Positions 17,608-27,339 of a stretch of DNA of 64,000 nucleotides are shown here, one piece after another. Below the pieces are notes generated by a model, which saw only the letters and a list, made by a program, of their open reading frames with translations, was not told the DNA's origin and did no database searches. The stretch is from Sodalinema lacuna_A (GTDB lineage: Bacteria > Cyanobacteriota > Cyanobacteriia > Cyanobacteriales > Geitlerinemataceae). The stretch is taken from assembly GCA_900149785.2 (NCBI GenBank), contig FSSI02000001.1:186001-250000 (forward strand). Direction: 5' to 3'. The first letter of the stretch is position 1. Every line of letters begins with the position of its first letter. The translations under genes and the position numbers were made by a program.

Positions 17608-18957
17608 ATGGAAACAATTATTGCCATTTTAAGTATTGTTATCAATACGATCGCGATGATGGCCACGGTTCTTGCTGTACTTCTGCAATATCAACAAAAC
17701 CAGAATGCAAAATCTTCTGAGCCACGTCAACTCAAATTCCCGGCGGCACTCTACCGGATTTCTAAACTAATACTTGCCAGTTTTTTTGTGACTTTTGTAG
17801 TCATGGGAGTTCGCCCTACAGGTATTTTGCAAGGGTTTGAGCTAAGCGCCTTCGATCATATGATGAAGCAGCGTCCCAATGAAACTCGAGATCAACGGTT
17901 GTTAGCGATTACTATTTCTGAGCAAGATATACAGTCTCAAGATAATCGAGAGGGAGGGAGTGTTTCCATTTCTGAAACCAACTTAATCCGGTTACTCAAT
18001 AAACTTGAAACTAGCTATCAACCTGCAATTATTGGGCTAGATCTTTATTTGGATTGGGTGCAAAATCAAGAAATAATTAACCTGTTAGAACAGAAAGAAA
18101 ACATTTTTACACTTTGCAAAGTTAGAGATGAAGAGATTGGAATTCCTCCGCCAGCAGGTGTTCCTGATGGACAACTTGGGTTCAGTGATGTTTTACTTGA
18201 TCCCGATGATGTTGTTCGCCGCCATCTATTATCAATGGCACCTCCCCTTCAGTCGCTTTGTTACACGCCCTACGCTTTTAGCTTCCAAATTGCTAACTCT
18301 TATTTAAAAGATCGGGAGGTAACTATTTCGGCAACCGATTCCGGGGATATTAAGATTGGGGATTCGAGTTTGCCACTCATCAACTTTGAATCAGGCCGTT
18401 TTGGTGGCTACCAAAATATTGATACACAGGGCTACCAAATTATGCTCAACTATCGGTCGTACAACAATCCAAATAAATTTATTGAGAGGCTGACGCTTAC
18501 TGATTTTTTAGAGTCAGAGATTAGCATAAATTTGGAAGATCGAATTGTCCTAGTTGGGGTAACCGCTGACAGTGCTGGTGATTTTTGGAACACTCCTTAT
18601 AACTCTGGACAGGTTAATAACAGAATGCCAGGTGTCATTTTGCAAGCTCATCTCATTAGTCAACTTTTAAGTTTTGGACTTGATGATCGGCCCTTAATTT
18701 CAGCATTGCCCAACTGGCCATCGTCTTCTATGGTTTGGATTACATGCCTAGGCTGGGGATTGCTGTTTGGATTTCTGTATGACAAAATTTTGCGAGGATT
18801 ATTAGGTGGATGTCTATTTGGATTGCTATATTGGGTCTGTTCATATACCTTGGCTCAGGGTGTCTGGTTGCCTTTTATTCCATCTTTGATTGGAGGCGTA
18901 TTGACTGGAGTTGGGGTGGTTGCTTACCGAGCATACAACCGTAATTCCAAAAAATAA
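17608..18957 (+). CDS. CHASE2 domain membrane protein without output domain
   Basis: Inner-membrane protein of 449 residues. ATG 17608 is preferred over the TTG directly before it. An N-terminal membrane helix (about 1-28), a second helix near 50-66, a CHASE2 extracytoplasmic domain (about 70-350, with LSAFDHMMKQRP, IIGLDLYLDW and FWNTPYN), then three C-terminal membrane helices. It matches the C-terminal two thirds of the CHAT-CHASE2 receptor, including the NxxFE/FSTPY and PGVILQAHLISQLLS blocks, but lacks CHAT, kinase or cyclase output. It could act as a decoy, a co-receptor, or a hetero-oligomer partner of the receptor. It is flanked by DUF928 genes in the same orientation. Confidence 0.82.
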   Translation: METIIAILSIVINTIAMMATVLAVLLQYQQNQNAKSSEPRQLKFPAALYRISKLILASFFVTFVVMGVRPTGILQGFELSAFDHMMKQRPNETRDQRLLAITISEQDIQSQDNREGGSVSISETNLIRLLNKLETSYQPAIIGLDLYLDWVQNQEIINLLEQKENIFTLCKVRDEEIGIPPPAGVPDGQLGFSDVLLDPDDVVRRHLLSMAPPLQSLCYTPYAFSFQIANSYLKDREVTISATDSGDIKIGDSSLPLINFESGRFGGYQNIDTQGYQIMLNYRSYNNPNKFIERLTLTDFLESEISINLEDRIVLVGVTADSAGDFWNTPYNSGQVNNRMPGVILQAHLISQLLSFGLDDRPLISALPNWPSSSMVWITCLGWGLLFGFLYDKILRGLLGGCLFGLLYWVCSYTLAQGVWLPFIPSLIGGVLTGVGVVAYRAYNRNSKK

Positions 18958-19014
18958 AAGGCACATTTGCTTTTAACAGTTCTGGCTCAAACATAAATTA
19001 AAAATGAGGGAATC

Positions 19015-19782
19015 ATGCTGAGTTATCTACTTTTTCTTGCCACAACTTTCAGTTTTGCAACACCGGAGATGATGTTAACCAACCCTGAAGCAACTCAGAA
19101 AGCTGGGATTAGGACAATACAGCATCCTCCCATGATCAGTTTTTTGGACTTGAATCTACCGGATCGCGGTTATCCAGGTGGTCGTCGTCGGGGAGCCGCA
19201 AGCAGAGGCGGAGACCAGGACCAGGCATGTCCCGCTGAATACCTCGACCTGACTGCATTAGTCCCTGACACCAATTTTGGGCTAACTTGGTCGAACAATC
19301 CAAGTTTCTGGTATTACATTCCTGAAGCCGAAGATACTCCTTTGGTTGGCGAATTGGTCATTCAAGACTCAACAGAAGACCCGAGCATAACCATCTATCG
19401 AGATCAAATCGAGTTAGATCCACAAGGAGGGGTTTTCAAAATTTCACCGGCTCTAGATCAGGATTTAGAGGATGGTAAAACTTATACGTTGTTCTTGAAA
19501 ATTTACTGCGATCTCAGGAGCCCAGAAGATTACAGTTATGTGGAAAATCAAATCCAGAAAAATCTGATGCCCGTCGATATTGAAACGGAGATAGTCGGGA
19601 TTTCTTTATCTGAGCGCCTTCAGCTTTATGCTGAGTATGGCATTTGGTATGATTTGGTCTCAGAGCTGGGGCAAGAGCTTTTAGAAGATCCCAATAATGC
19701 GGAGCTTCAAGAAATGTGGGATGAGTTATTGGAAAAAACTGATCTTGAGAATCTGTTAGGGCACGATCTGCGCGAACTCTAG
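19015..19782 (+). CDS. Exported DUF928 family protein (copy 2)
   Basis: Exported 255-residue protein, paralogous to the gene at 16748. The short N-terminal hydrophobic stretch LSYLLFLATTFSFA looks like a signal peptide. A basic G/R-rich linker (about 50-70) precedes the conserved core: CPAEYLDLTALVP, PSFWYYIPE, GELVIQDS, YTLFLKIYCDLRSPEDY, and a helical YAEYGIWYDLVSELGQ segment. The start is supported by GAGGG close upstream. Function unknown. It ends the plus-strand operon and is followed by a hairpin terminator before the convergent CHAT-TPR gene. Two divergent copies, each next to a CHASE2 gene, suggest that DUF928 and CHASE2 proteins work as pairs (inference). Confidence 0.8.
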   Translation: MLSYLLFLATTFSFATPEMMLTNPEATQKAGIRTIQHPPMISFLDLNLPDRGYPGGRRRGAASRGGDQDQACPAEYLDLTALVPDTNFGLTWSNNPSFWYYIPEAEDTPLVGELVIQDSTEDPSITIYRDQIELDPQGGVFKISPALDQDLEDGKTYTLFLKIYCDLRSPEDYSYVENQIQKNLMPVDIETEIVGISLSERLQLYAEYGIWYDLVSELGQELLEDPNNAELQEMWDELLEKTDLENLLGHDLREL

Positions 19783-19812
19783 CCTGTTTGCATCTCTTCC
19801 TATCTTTTGGCT

Positions 19813-19841
19813 AAGTCCCTCTCCATAGGGTAGAGGGACTT
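19813..19841 (+). terminator. Hairpin terminator after the CHASE2/DUF928 operon
   Basis: Perfect 10-base stem AAGTCCCTCT / AGAGGGACTT with a 9-base loop, 31 bases after the stop of the DUF928 gene and between convergent genes. It is followed by a moderately T-rich run rather than a pure T tract. Confidence 0.6.
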
Positions 19842-19939
19842 CATGTTGTTGTTGATGTGGAGCAAGAAATGTGGCCCGCTTGTCACCCTCTCAGCAACCA
19901 ATCACACGCTATAGCTTGAAGACCTATTCCTTTCAACTC

Positions 19940-22876
19940 CTATAGCCAGTTACCGACTAAAATATAAGGAGCCCATTCTCTGAATTCCATCTCAGGATTC
20001 TCTACATCTTCGTATCTTAACTGATTTAAAAAATTAAGCTGAGCAGATCTTAAGGCTTCTGCTTTATTTTTACCAGCTTTGAGTTGTTCGTAAAAATCAG
20101 GCATTACCTTAGCCGTTGATTCATCATCTGCTGGCCACAAAGTTGCCACTGTACTCCTTGCGCCAGAACGGACGGCCATTCCGCTTAAACCTAATGCCGC
20201 TCGTTCGTCTCCCTTGGCTGTTTTGCAAGCACTCATCACCAGCAATTCAATGACATTAGCTGTAGCTAAGGGATTTAATCGGAATACAGCATCCATACTT
20301 CTCACTTTCAACAGCTCATCTGATAAGACAAGGTAGGTTCGTTCTGGATCTGAGCTGAAATTACCGTGGGTGGCTAAATGGATGACGGAAAATAAACCTG
20401 ATCCGACTAAATTTTCTACGGCTGAACGTGTGAAGGTCTGATTGAGCAGAACGCGAGTCGGTAAGAGTTGACTGATATCTTCAATCTCTCGTTCTACTCC
20501 TGGCAGTTCTGGCAAATTCTCCCTTGACCCAGAGAGTCCTCCACCTAGAACGCTAACGCCAACTGTGTCAAAAGATTGGGGCTGGATGATCTTAATTCCA
20601 GGTGTAATCGCGATCGCATAGTCCTCTATAAGAAATTTGTCAGTATCTTGATTATAAAGAACTGACATTGGGATTCTTTGCAATATCGTATCTAAAAAAA
20701 ACACCAATGTCTTGACATTGCTCTCTTCGAGTTTAGGAGAGAGCGGTGCGATCAACCACTCATACATCTCTTGGGCGTTAGGTTTAATGTCGGTATGATT
20801 TTTAGCAACGTCAATTAAGCCCAAGTACAAATTCCACAAAACCTTTTGAAAGTATCCCTGTTCATTTTGAGTGACGGAGTGGTGAGATAAGTCTTGACCT
20901 GGTAACTTTGCAATCACCTCAAGTGTATCATCCAAGATAATTGTGTAAATTAATGCGGCCGTCGGATCTTGTTTATCAATGATGTCATCAACCTCAACTT
21001 CTTCTTCCGTAATACACGCATCTTGAAAGAAATTATTAAGCTCAGCAATTCTCAGGTCTTCAATGGCATTTCTTGCCTCTTCCAAAGACTCTGTACTCAC
21101 ATTGTCACCTCGTAAAAGCAACTCAACAAATTGCTTATAAACGGGTTCTACATTATCCCTGAAGTCGTACTGAACTCGGGAATCGAGCGTCGCTAAATCT
21201 TGCCTCAATTGTTTTAAAATTTGAGAAGCCTGACGATAGGAATGAATGGCTTCAATTGAAACATCTGCTACTCCTAAATTTTCTTCATGACGAGTTTGTA
21301 AAATTCGTCCCATCTGCCATTGCCACTGATACGATAAATCTTGCCGAACTCCTTGCGTAGAGAGAGCCAGGGCGTTGCGAGTTGCGGTAATGGCCTCATC
21401 CCAGTTTTGGCTTTTTTCTTGAAATTTACCCAAAACCCCATATCCATAGGACTGAAGTTCTAGGCTTCCCAACTGTTCCGCTTCAGTAATTGACTCCTGA
21501 ATTAGGTTTAGAACACTCTCTTGATTTAACCCCAAGTTGTTGGTGGATTTTTGTAAATTGATTTGATTACAATCGATTGAGTGACAGGCCAGCTTTAACT
21601 GGCTTTCCACTTTGATATTACTAAGGGGTAACGATGAGAGTTGAGGATAAATTTGGTCAATTAACTGTTCGGCTTCTTGGGTGAATTGCTCAACTTGGCT
21701 AGATGATATGTCAATTTGTTGTTGATAATTATTGGCTAATGGATTCAGTCTAATAACAATCAGCTCAAAATCTAGTTGGTTTTGCAGATATTCAGCTTTT
21801 TGAGGAATAATCCGGATTAAGTCAGACAGAATATCCAAGCGGTTCAACTGTCCTTGCAACCTCAGGCTGGGAGAGGAACTTAGATCAATGGCCCGTTGAT
21901 AATATCCAAGGGCTGTCATGGCATAGCTATCGAGACTGCTAGCTTGTATCAAATTATCATCATCACCTAAATCGAACTGGCGTAAGTTAAAGGCTCTGTT
22001 GACTTTGGCTTTGAGCGTATTCCCCAAACTCAGATAGGCAAGACTTCGATCGCGATCCAATTCGCTAGTATCTAAACTAGCTTGTAAGATGCGTTCAGAG
22101 GCTTCCAACTGCCCCAACAGCCGTAACTGATTCCCCAAACTCCGCAACGCCATCGCCTTCAACCGAGAATCCGGCTGTAGTTCGATCGCCTCCAACAACT
22201 CCTCCCGCTGACGAGTTCTCACATCCGGGTCATCCGCCGCCAAACCATCACAAGTCAACTCGCCCCCCGTCAGCCGTTCCAACAGTTGATCGCACGATCG
22301 CCGATACAACCCCAACGCCTCCAAGGCCCGAGCCTGATTCAGTTGACTGCCCCAACGGCCCTCAACATCCCCCAACCGCTCATAGCGCCGTTCCGCCTCC
22401 TGCCAACTCTCAAACGCCGCTTCTGCTTGTCCTACAGCCAATTGCAACTGTCCCTGAGTCGTTAACGCCGCCGCAAATAGCCGTTGCCGGTCATCCTGCG
22501 CCGTGGCTTCGGGGATGCCAATTAAGCGTAAACTCTCTTCGATGGCTTCCTGGGCCTCCCCCCACTGTCCCTGCTGCTGTTGCGCCAGAGACAGGTAATT
22601 GAGGGCGATCGCCTGATTCAACGGTTCCCCCCGTTCCCCATAGGCCTGAGCCGCCCCCTGTAACTGCCGAGCCGCCGAAGCCATCTCCCCCGCCTCATAG
22701 GCCGTTCGACCCTGACGCAGCAAAACATCTGGCTCTGACGACTGAGCCAACATCGAGGCATCGGACGGAGGAGCCGTGACCCCCGCATCGGGCCAAAGTA
22801 CCGGGATAGCTAGGCTGATCACACATCCGAACAGCAAGCAGACGCAAAAACGTAACGCACCAGAAATACGCATCAT
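19940..22876 (-). CDS. Exported TPR-CHAT caspase-like protein
   Basis: Protein of 978 residues. An N-terminal hydrophobic signal (about 8-30) sends it across the inner membrane. TPR-like helices span about 50-600, and a C-terminal CHAT domain (about 690-975) has the probable catalytic pair H837 (IHLATHGNF) and C884 (MSACKTA). CHAT proteins are caspase/separase relatives. The ATG at 22876 overlaps the TGA of the upstream fusion gene (ATGA), so translation is coupled; a second ATG follows at once. Its N-terminal third is GC-richer (36/60 at 22381-22440) than the rest (23/60 at 21661-21720), like the mosaic seen in the convergent receptor gene. A role in processing the co-translated exoprotein is a hypothesis. 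Confidence 0.85.
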   Translation of the reverse strand: MMRISGALRFCVCLLFGCVISLAIPVLWPDAGVTAPPSDASMLAQSSEPDVLLRQGRTAYEAGEMASAARQLQGAAQAYGERGEPLNQAIALNYLSLAQQQQGQWGEAQEAIEESLRLIGIPEATAQDDRQRLFAAALTTQGQLQLAVGQAEAAFESWQEAERRYERLGDVEGRWGSQLNQARALEALGLYRRSCDQLLERLTGGELTCDGLAADDPDVRTRQREELLEAIELQPDSRLKAMALRSLGNQLRLLGQLEASERILQASLDTSELDRDRSLAYLSLGNTLKAKVNRAFNLRQFDLGDDDNLIQASSLDSYAMTALGYYQRAIDLSSSPSLRLQGQLNRLDILSDLIRIIPQKAEYLQNQLDFELIVIRLNPLANNYQQQIDISSSQVEQFTQEAEQLIDQIYPQLSSLPLSNIKVESQLKLACHSIDCNQINLQKSTNNLGLNQESVLNLIQESITEAEQLGSLELQSYGYGVLGKFQEKSQNWDEAITATRNALALSTQGVRQDLSYQWQWQMGRILQTRHEENLGVADVSIEAIHSYRQASQILKQLRQDLATLDSRVQYDFRDNVEPVYKQFVELLLRGDNVSTESLEEARNAIEDLRIAELNNFFQDACITEEEVEVDDIIDKQDPTAALIYTIILDDTLEVIAKLPGQDLSHHSVTQNEQGYFQKVLWNLYLGLIDVAKNHTDIKPNAQEMYEWLIAPLSPKLEESNVKTLVFFLDTILQRIPMSVLYNQDTDKFLIEDYAIAITPGIKIIQPQSFDTVGVSVLGGGLSGSRENLPELPGVEREIEDISQLLPTRVLLNQTFTRSAVENLVGSGLFSVIHLATHGNFSSDPERTYLVLSDELLKVRSMDAVFRLNPLATANVIELLVMSACKTAKGDERAALGLSGMAVRSGARSTVATLWPADDESTAKVMPDFYEQLKAGKNKAEALRSAQLNFLNQLRYEDVENPEMEFREWAPYILVGNWL

Positions 22877-25800
22877 AGGGGGTTAAACCTGATTGAGAAA
22901 TACAAACCGTTGTCTTGTAACGTATCGTTGCCCGTATCCAGTTCAATGAGGGGAATCCCCCAGTCAACAGCAGCCGTGAGGCGATCGCCCAACTGTAAGC
23001 GTAACCCCAATCCAGCCGAAGCTAGGGTACTGGTGTCAGGATTGGCGCGATCGCCCAAATTCCAGACCGTCCCCACCTCCACAAAAGGAGCCAGCCAGAC
23101 CGTCCCCTGGCGGCGAGCAAACTGGAATAAGGGCAATTGCACCTCCGCCGAGCCAAACAAACCCGAATCCGCCAGCAGCACATCCTGACGATAGCCCCGC
23201 ATCCGCCGCCGTCCTCCCAAACTGAACTGCTCAATGGGAACCAGGGAGGTTGACGCCAACTGGGCATCTCCCCGCAGCAGCACGCGAGTCCCCGCCTCCC
23301 CAGGAGTCCCCATCCCCGAGAGCCGCCGCACCCACTGAGCCTGACCTCGCCAAGCAAAGAACTCACTATCGGGTTCACTCTCATTCACCGTGGCCTCAAA
23401 CCAGTTCACCCCCAGACTAAACTCCGAGCGTAGGGCCAACACCTCGCGGCTGTCTCGTTGCGTCCAATCTTGGAACAGGCGCAACACAGAAATATTGGTT
23501 TCCCCCTGGTCATCGGCCCCTGGAGAGAGGGGAAAATTACGATCAAGAATCGAGGTTTGAGTATCCCGTCGCGAGGCGCTCAACCCCACCGCAAATTCCC
23601 GAAACACGTAATCCTGAGGGGCTGAAGGCTCATCCTCCCCATGATTCTCCCCATGATTCTCCCCATCATTCCCCCCATCATTCCCCTCTGACCGGGGTTG
23701 CACCTGGCGTAACAGCGGTTGGCGGTAACTGACCTCATAAGTGCGAGTATCCGCTTGGATATCCACTTGCTCAAAGGGCGCCTCGATAATGCGACTGTCC
23801 CCGGTGCTATAGAGGAAACCAATCGTGCCATCGAGGGCATTAATGGGCAGACGATAGCCCAGATTCCAGTTGCCCGTTCCCTCCGTATTGCTGTAGGACA
23901 GGGTCGCCACATCCCCGATGCCGAAGAGGTTAGCGATGCCGCTATCGGCCTGTTGTCGGAAACTGCCCACCGTGGGGGAGCGATCGTTGTCCAGGCTGAG
24001 ACTGGCGGTGACGGCATTGCTCTCCTGCACCTGGACATTGAGCAGATTGGTTCCCGCTTGCACTCCCGCCCCCAACTCCGCCGAGAGTCGGTCAATGCGG
24101 GGGTCGAGTTGCAGCAGTTGTAGAGCTTCTAGGAGTTGATCTTTCTGGACGGGTCCCTCAGTAAATCGCTCGATGCGGCGCACCACATAGTTGGGGTTGA
24201 GGTTGCCACTGGTGCGCACTTGGATGTCTTCGAGGGTTCCTTCTAGGATTTGCACCGTGATCACCCGGTTTTCGGTGGTTTGGGGGGGAATGTAAGCGCC
24301 GCTGGTGATGTAGCCCTGTTTGTTGTACTCCTCTGTAATTTGGTCTGCGACGGTTTGCAGGTCTTGGAACTGGAGGTCGCCATGTCTGAATTCCTCGTCG
24401 ATGGACGCGGCCAGTTCTGCATCGGAGAGGACCGTGTTGCCCTGGAATCGGAAGCCTTGGACTTGGAAGGTTGGGTTTGGGGGGGATTGTGCGCGGCGAT
24501 CGCGTTTCTCACTCTGGAGTGCTTGGGACTGGGGGGAACAGTTATCTGGTGCGGCGGGAGGGCGATAGTTAGACCCCGTTCCGGGAGCGGTTAAGACCAG
24601 TTCCCCCTCAGCGTTGACGCGCCAAGTTTGGGCTTGGCGAATCTGTGTTGGGGTGGAGGGGAGGGGTTCGGCGCTGTCCTCTCCGACTTGGGGGTCATCG
24701 AGGGGGTCGAGTCGTAGGTCTTCCCAGCCGGTGGTTCCGGTGAAGGGGTCGTTGGGACTGGGGGGGAGGCCACTGCTGCCGGTTTGCACAAATTCCGTTT
24801 CACTGCCTTGGATGCAGGGGTTTTGGTCGACAGCGGCGTTGACGGGTCGGTCTTCGAGTTCGATGAGGGCGCTGACGGGGTCCACTTCTGGGGTGTTGAT
24901 TTCGACGATGCCACTGAAGTCGGGTCCCAATGCTGAGGTGGCTGTAATATCACTGTTGGGGGTGCTTTCTTCGCGAAATTCCGTCCCAAAGAGTCCCTCA
25001 GTGTTGAGAACCACCCGACCGCCAAAGTTATCTTGAGCGTTAGCATTGATATCACTGTTTTCTAGGGCGGTCAGGGTTGCGGTATCGATTTCAATGTTGC
25101 CCCCAGTTGCGCTTCCCACGGCATTGGTGGTGACTTGACTGTTTTCTAACAGTCGGAAGTCGTTAGCGGTGATGATGATATTGCCGAAATCGCCGGAGGT
25201 GGTTTCGGCAGTGAGGCGACCGTTATTTAGGAAGAGGTCTCGGACTTGGATGGTTAAGTTTCCGGCACTACCCAAGGGTACGTTTAGGAGAGGAGTCCCA
25301 TCTCGATCCCGAAGAATTCCATTAACGTTGACTTCGGCACCTTCGCGGACCGTCAAACGATTCCCCGAAATGCTCAAGTTTCCGGCCTCCCCTGGTCCTT
25401 CCGTCCGCACTGTGAAGCGGCTAGGTCTGCCATCGGGAGTTCTACCACTGAGGTCAATGTCGTCGGCTGTGATGGTTAGGTTGCCAGCATTTCCGGGGCC
25501 TCGGGTTCCGGCGGTGATTTGCCCTCCATCTTGAACTCGAATCTGTTGACTGTTGACGGTTAACTGACCGGCATCGGCGTTTCCCTGAGTGGTGGCGGTG
25601 ATAGCACTGGGAATATCTCCTCTCGGACTAGGAGTGCTACCCAAAATTTCTAAACGTTCGGTTGTGATTATGACGCTACCACCTGGCCCTCCGCCAGCGG
25701 TTGCACCCGAAATTTGTCCCCCTTCAAAGATACTTAATTGTGGCGTTTGGATATCAATATTGCCCCCAGTTCCTGTTGCTAGTGGACGGGGTTCTCCATC

Positions 25801-27294
25801 AGGTGAACGGGGAACATCAACCTGAGAAACAATGCCACTCGCATTTATCCCTAATCCACCCTGAACTTCGATAGAGTCCCTGGCTTGGATCAAGATATTA
25901 CCTGCGTTTCCGGCACCAAAAGTCGTTGCGGAGAGTTGTCCACCACTGAAAACCCTTAACTGCCGGACGTTTAGGTTCAGATTCCCCGCAGGTGAGTTAC
26001 CAACTCGAGTGTCACTGCTGATGACCCCACCTCCTTGAACTAAAATGTTATCCGCGTTGACATTAACATCGCCGCCAGGCCCAAATCCCAAGGTAGCAGT
26101 TGATAGAGTGCTAAATACGGATATCGGTGTGCCAGGAAGCGTCACCCCACCACTGACTTCTAATTGGTTGGCAATGTTGAGGTTTAAATTGCCACTGGAA
26201 CCTGGACTAAAAGAGACAGAAGAAATTTGCGCTCCATCGCGAATTAAAAGTTCGCGAGCGGTGAGATTCACATCACCACTTGTTCCCAGTCCCTGAGTTT
26301 GCGTAAGGATGCTACTGGGAGCTGGACCTCTCATGTCAAAGTCAAGTCCGAGTAACTCACTAGTCTCCCCGACATTGACATTAATGTTGCCTCCTGGCTG
26401 ATTCCCTTCCGTTAGAGAAAGGATGGTGGAACCATCTTGAATGCTCAGACGTTGCGATCGCAGCTCAATACTCCCCCCTCCCGGACCACTCACATCAACA
26501 GAAGCGCGTTGTCGCAAATCTAGGGAACCAAAGTTGTCAACACCGCTATAGTTGGGTCGAACGAGATTGTCTAGGCTCACCTGACTGTTACTCCCTACAC
26601 TCCCCAGGTGGATCATTCCCTGTTCAGCGGTCAAATTCCCGCCATTCAGTGAAATGTCCCCACCCAAAAGGGTTAGGGACTGACCGGATTCTACTTGTAA
26701 CCCTCCAGCGGGCGATCGTTGTAACCGCCCCGTTCCGGGTTCCGGGGCAAAGTTATGACCCGAACCACGAACCTCAATCTGACCGGGGTTCGCTCCAAAC
26801 TGCAATCCCACGGGAGTCGTAACTGTTAGGAGTGGTAAGTTAGGGGAGGTTGGGGGTTGACCAAAGGTTGCCCCATCGGCAAATTCGAACTGTTCTGCTG
26901 TTGTGGCGAGAAATGACCCACCAATGTCCAACTGAGCGCTGGGACCAAAGACGATACCATTGGGGTTGAGGAAAAATAAATTGACCCCATCAGCGCCAAT
27001 GAGTCCATCGATGTCAGAAATTCCCTCCCCAGTCACCCGAGTAAAAATTGTCTCAATACTGGAATTATGACGGAACCAGGCTTCATTCCCGGTGGGTACA
27101 GAAAACTCCTCAAAACTATGGAAGAGATGGCGATCGACTTCGGTTCCCCCCTCAATGGTGAACTGGTTGTCTTCAAGGGTGACACTAGAAGGGATTGGGA
27201 GAGTGGCATCAGGGATAATTTGAGCGAGTGTTGGTGAGGGACAGACAATCGCCGCAAGGGGCAGTACCCAACTAGCGGATCTCCAATGATTCAT
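22873..27294 (-). CDS. Fused two-partner secretion protein: TpsA haemagglutinin plus TpsB transporter
   Basis: One uninterrupted frame of 1473 residues. Signal peptide (about 1-25, ending PTLAQ); TPS secretion domain (about 26-150) with FLNPNGIVFG; a long beta-helix of repeated S/G/N-rich strands (about 150-860); a segment like the usual TpsA C-terminus (ending RVNAEGELVLTAPG, about 905); then, with no second signal peptide, POTRA-type domains (from about 940, VQGFRFQGNTVLSDAEL) and an FhaC/ShlB-type beta barrel (about 1095-1473, with RRRMRGYR and C-terminal FSIRFNPL). TpsA and TpsB are normally two proteins; here passenger, POTRA and barrel lie in one chain, as in type Vd secretion. ATG 27294 follows GGGAGAG; a GTG two codons upstream is possible. 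The stop overlaps the next start. Confidence 0.87.
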   Translation of the reverse strand: MNHWRSASWVLPLAAIVCPSPTLAQIIPDATLPIPSSVTLEDNQFTIEGGTEVDRHLFHSFEEFSVPTGNEAWFRHNSSIETIFTRVTGEGISDIDGLIGADGVNLFFLNPNGIVFGPSAQLDIGGSFLATTAEQFEFADGATFGQPPTSPNLPLLTVTTPVGLQFGANPGQIEVRGSGHNFAPEPGTGRLQRSPAGGLQVESGQSLTLLGGDISLNGGNLTAEQGMIHLGSVGSNSQVSLDNLVRPNYSGVDNFGSLDLRQRASVDVSGPGGGSIELRSQRLSIQDGSTILSLTEGNQPGGNINVNVGETSELLGLDFDMRGPAPSSILTQTQGLGTSGDVNLTARELLIRDGAQISSVSFSPGSSGNLNLNIANQLEVSGGVTLPGTPISVFSTLSTATLGFGPGGDVNVNADNILVQGGGVISSDTRVGNSPAGNLNLNVRQLRVFSGGQLSATTFGAGNAGNILIQARDSIEVQGGLGINASGIVSQVDVPRSPDGEPRPLATGTGGNIDIQTPQLSIFEGGQISGATAGGGPGGSVIITTERLEILGSTPSPRGDIPSAITATTQGNADAGQLTVNSQQIRVQDGGQITAGTRGPGNAGNLTITADDIDLSGRTPDGRPSRFTVRTEGPGEAGNLSISGNRLTVREGAEVNVNGILRDRDGTPLLNVPLGSAGNLTIQVRDLFLNNGRLTAETTSGDFGNIIITANDFRLLENSQVTTNAVGSATGGNIEIDTATLTALENSDINANAQDNFGGRVVLNTEGLFGTEFREESTPNSDITATSALGPDFSGIVEINTPEVDPVSALIELEDRPVNAAVDQNPCIQGSETEFVQTGSSGLPPSPNDPFTGTTGWEDLRLDPLDDPQVGEDSAEPLPSTPTQIRQAQTWRVNAEGELVLTAPGTGSNYRPPAAPDNCSPQSQALQSEKRDRRAQSPPNPTFQVQGFRFQGNTVLSDAELAASIDEEFRHGDLQFQDLQTVADQITEEYNKQGYITSGAYIPPQTTENRVITVQILEGTLEDIQVRTSGNLNPNYVVRRIERFTEGPVQKDQLLEALQLLQLDPRIDRLSAELGAGVQAGTNLLNVQVQESNAVTASLSLDNDRSPTVGSFRQQADSGIANLFGIGDVATLSYSNTEGTGNWNLGYRLPINALDGTIGFLYSTGDSRIIEAPFEQVDIQADTRTYEVSYRQPLLRQVQPRSEGNDGGNDGENHGENHGEDEPSAPQDYVFREFAVGLSASRRDTQTSILDRNFPLSPGADDQGETNISVLRLFQDWTQRDSREVLALRSEFSLGVNWFEATVNESEPDSEFFAWRGQAQWVRRLSGMGTPGEAGTRVLLRGDAQLASTSLVPIEQFSLGGRRRMRGYRQDVLLADSGLFGSAEVQLPLFQFARRQGTVWLAPFVEVGTVWNLGDRANPDTSTLASAGLGLRLQLGDRLTAAVDWGIPLIELDTGNDTLQDNGLYFSIRFNPL

Positions 27295-27339
27295 GTTCAC
27301 TCTCCCAGGGATGTCTGAATGGACGACCTTCCCTAGTAT

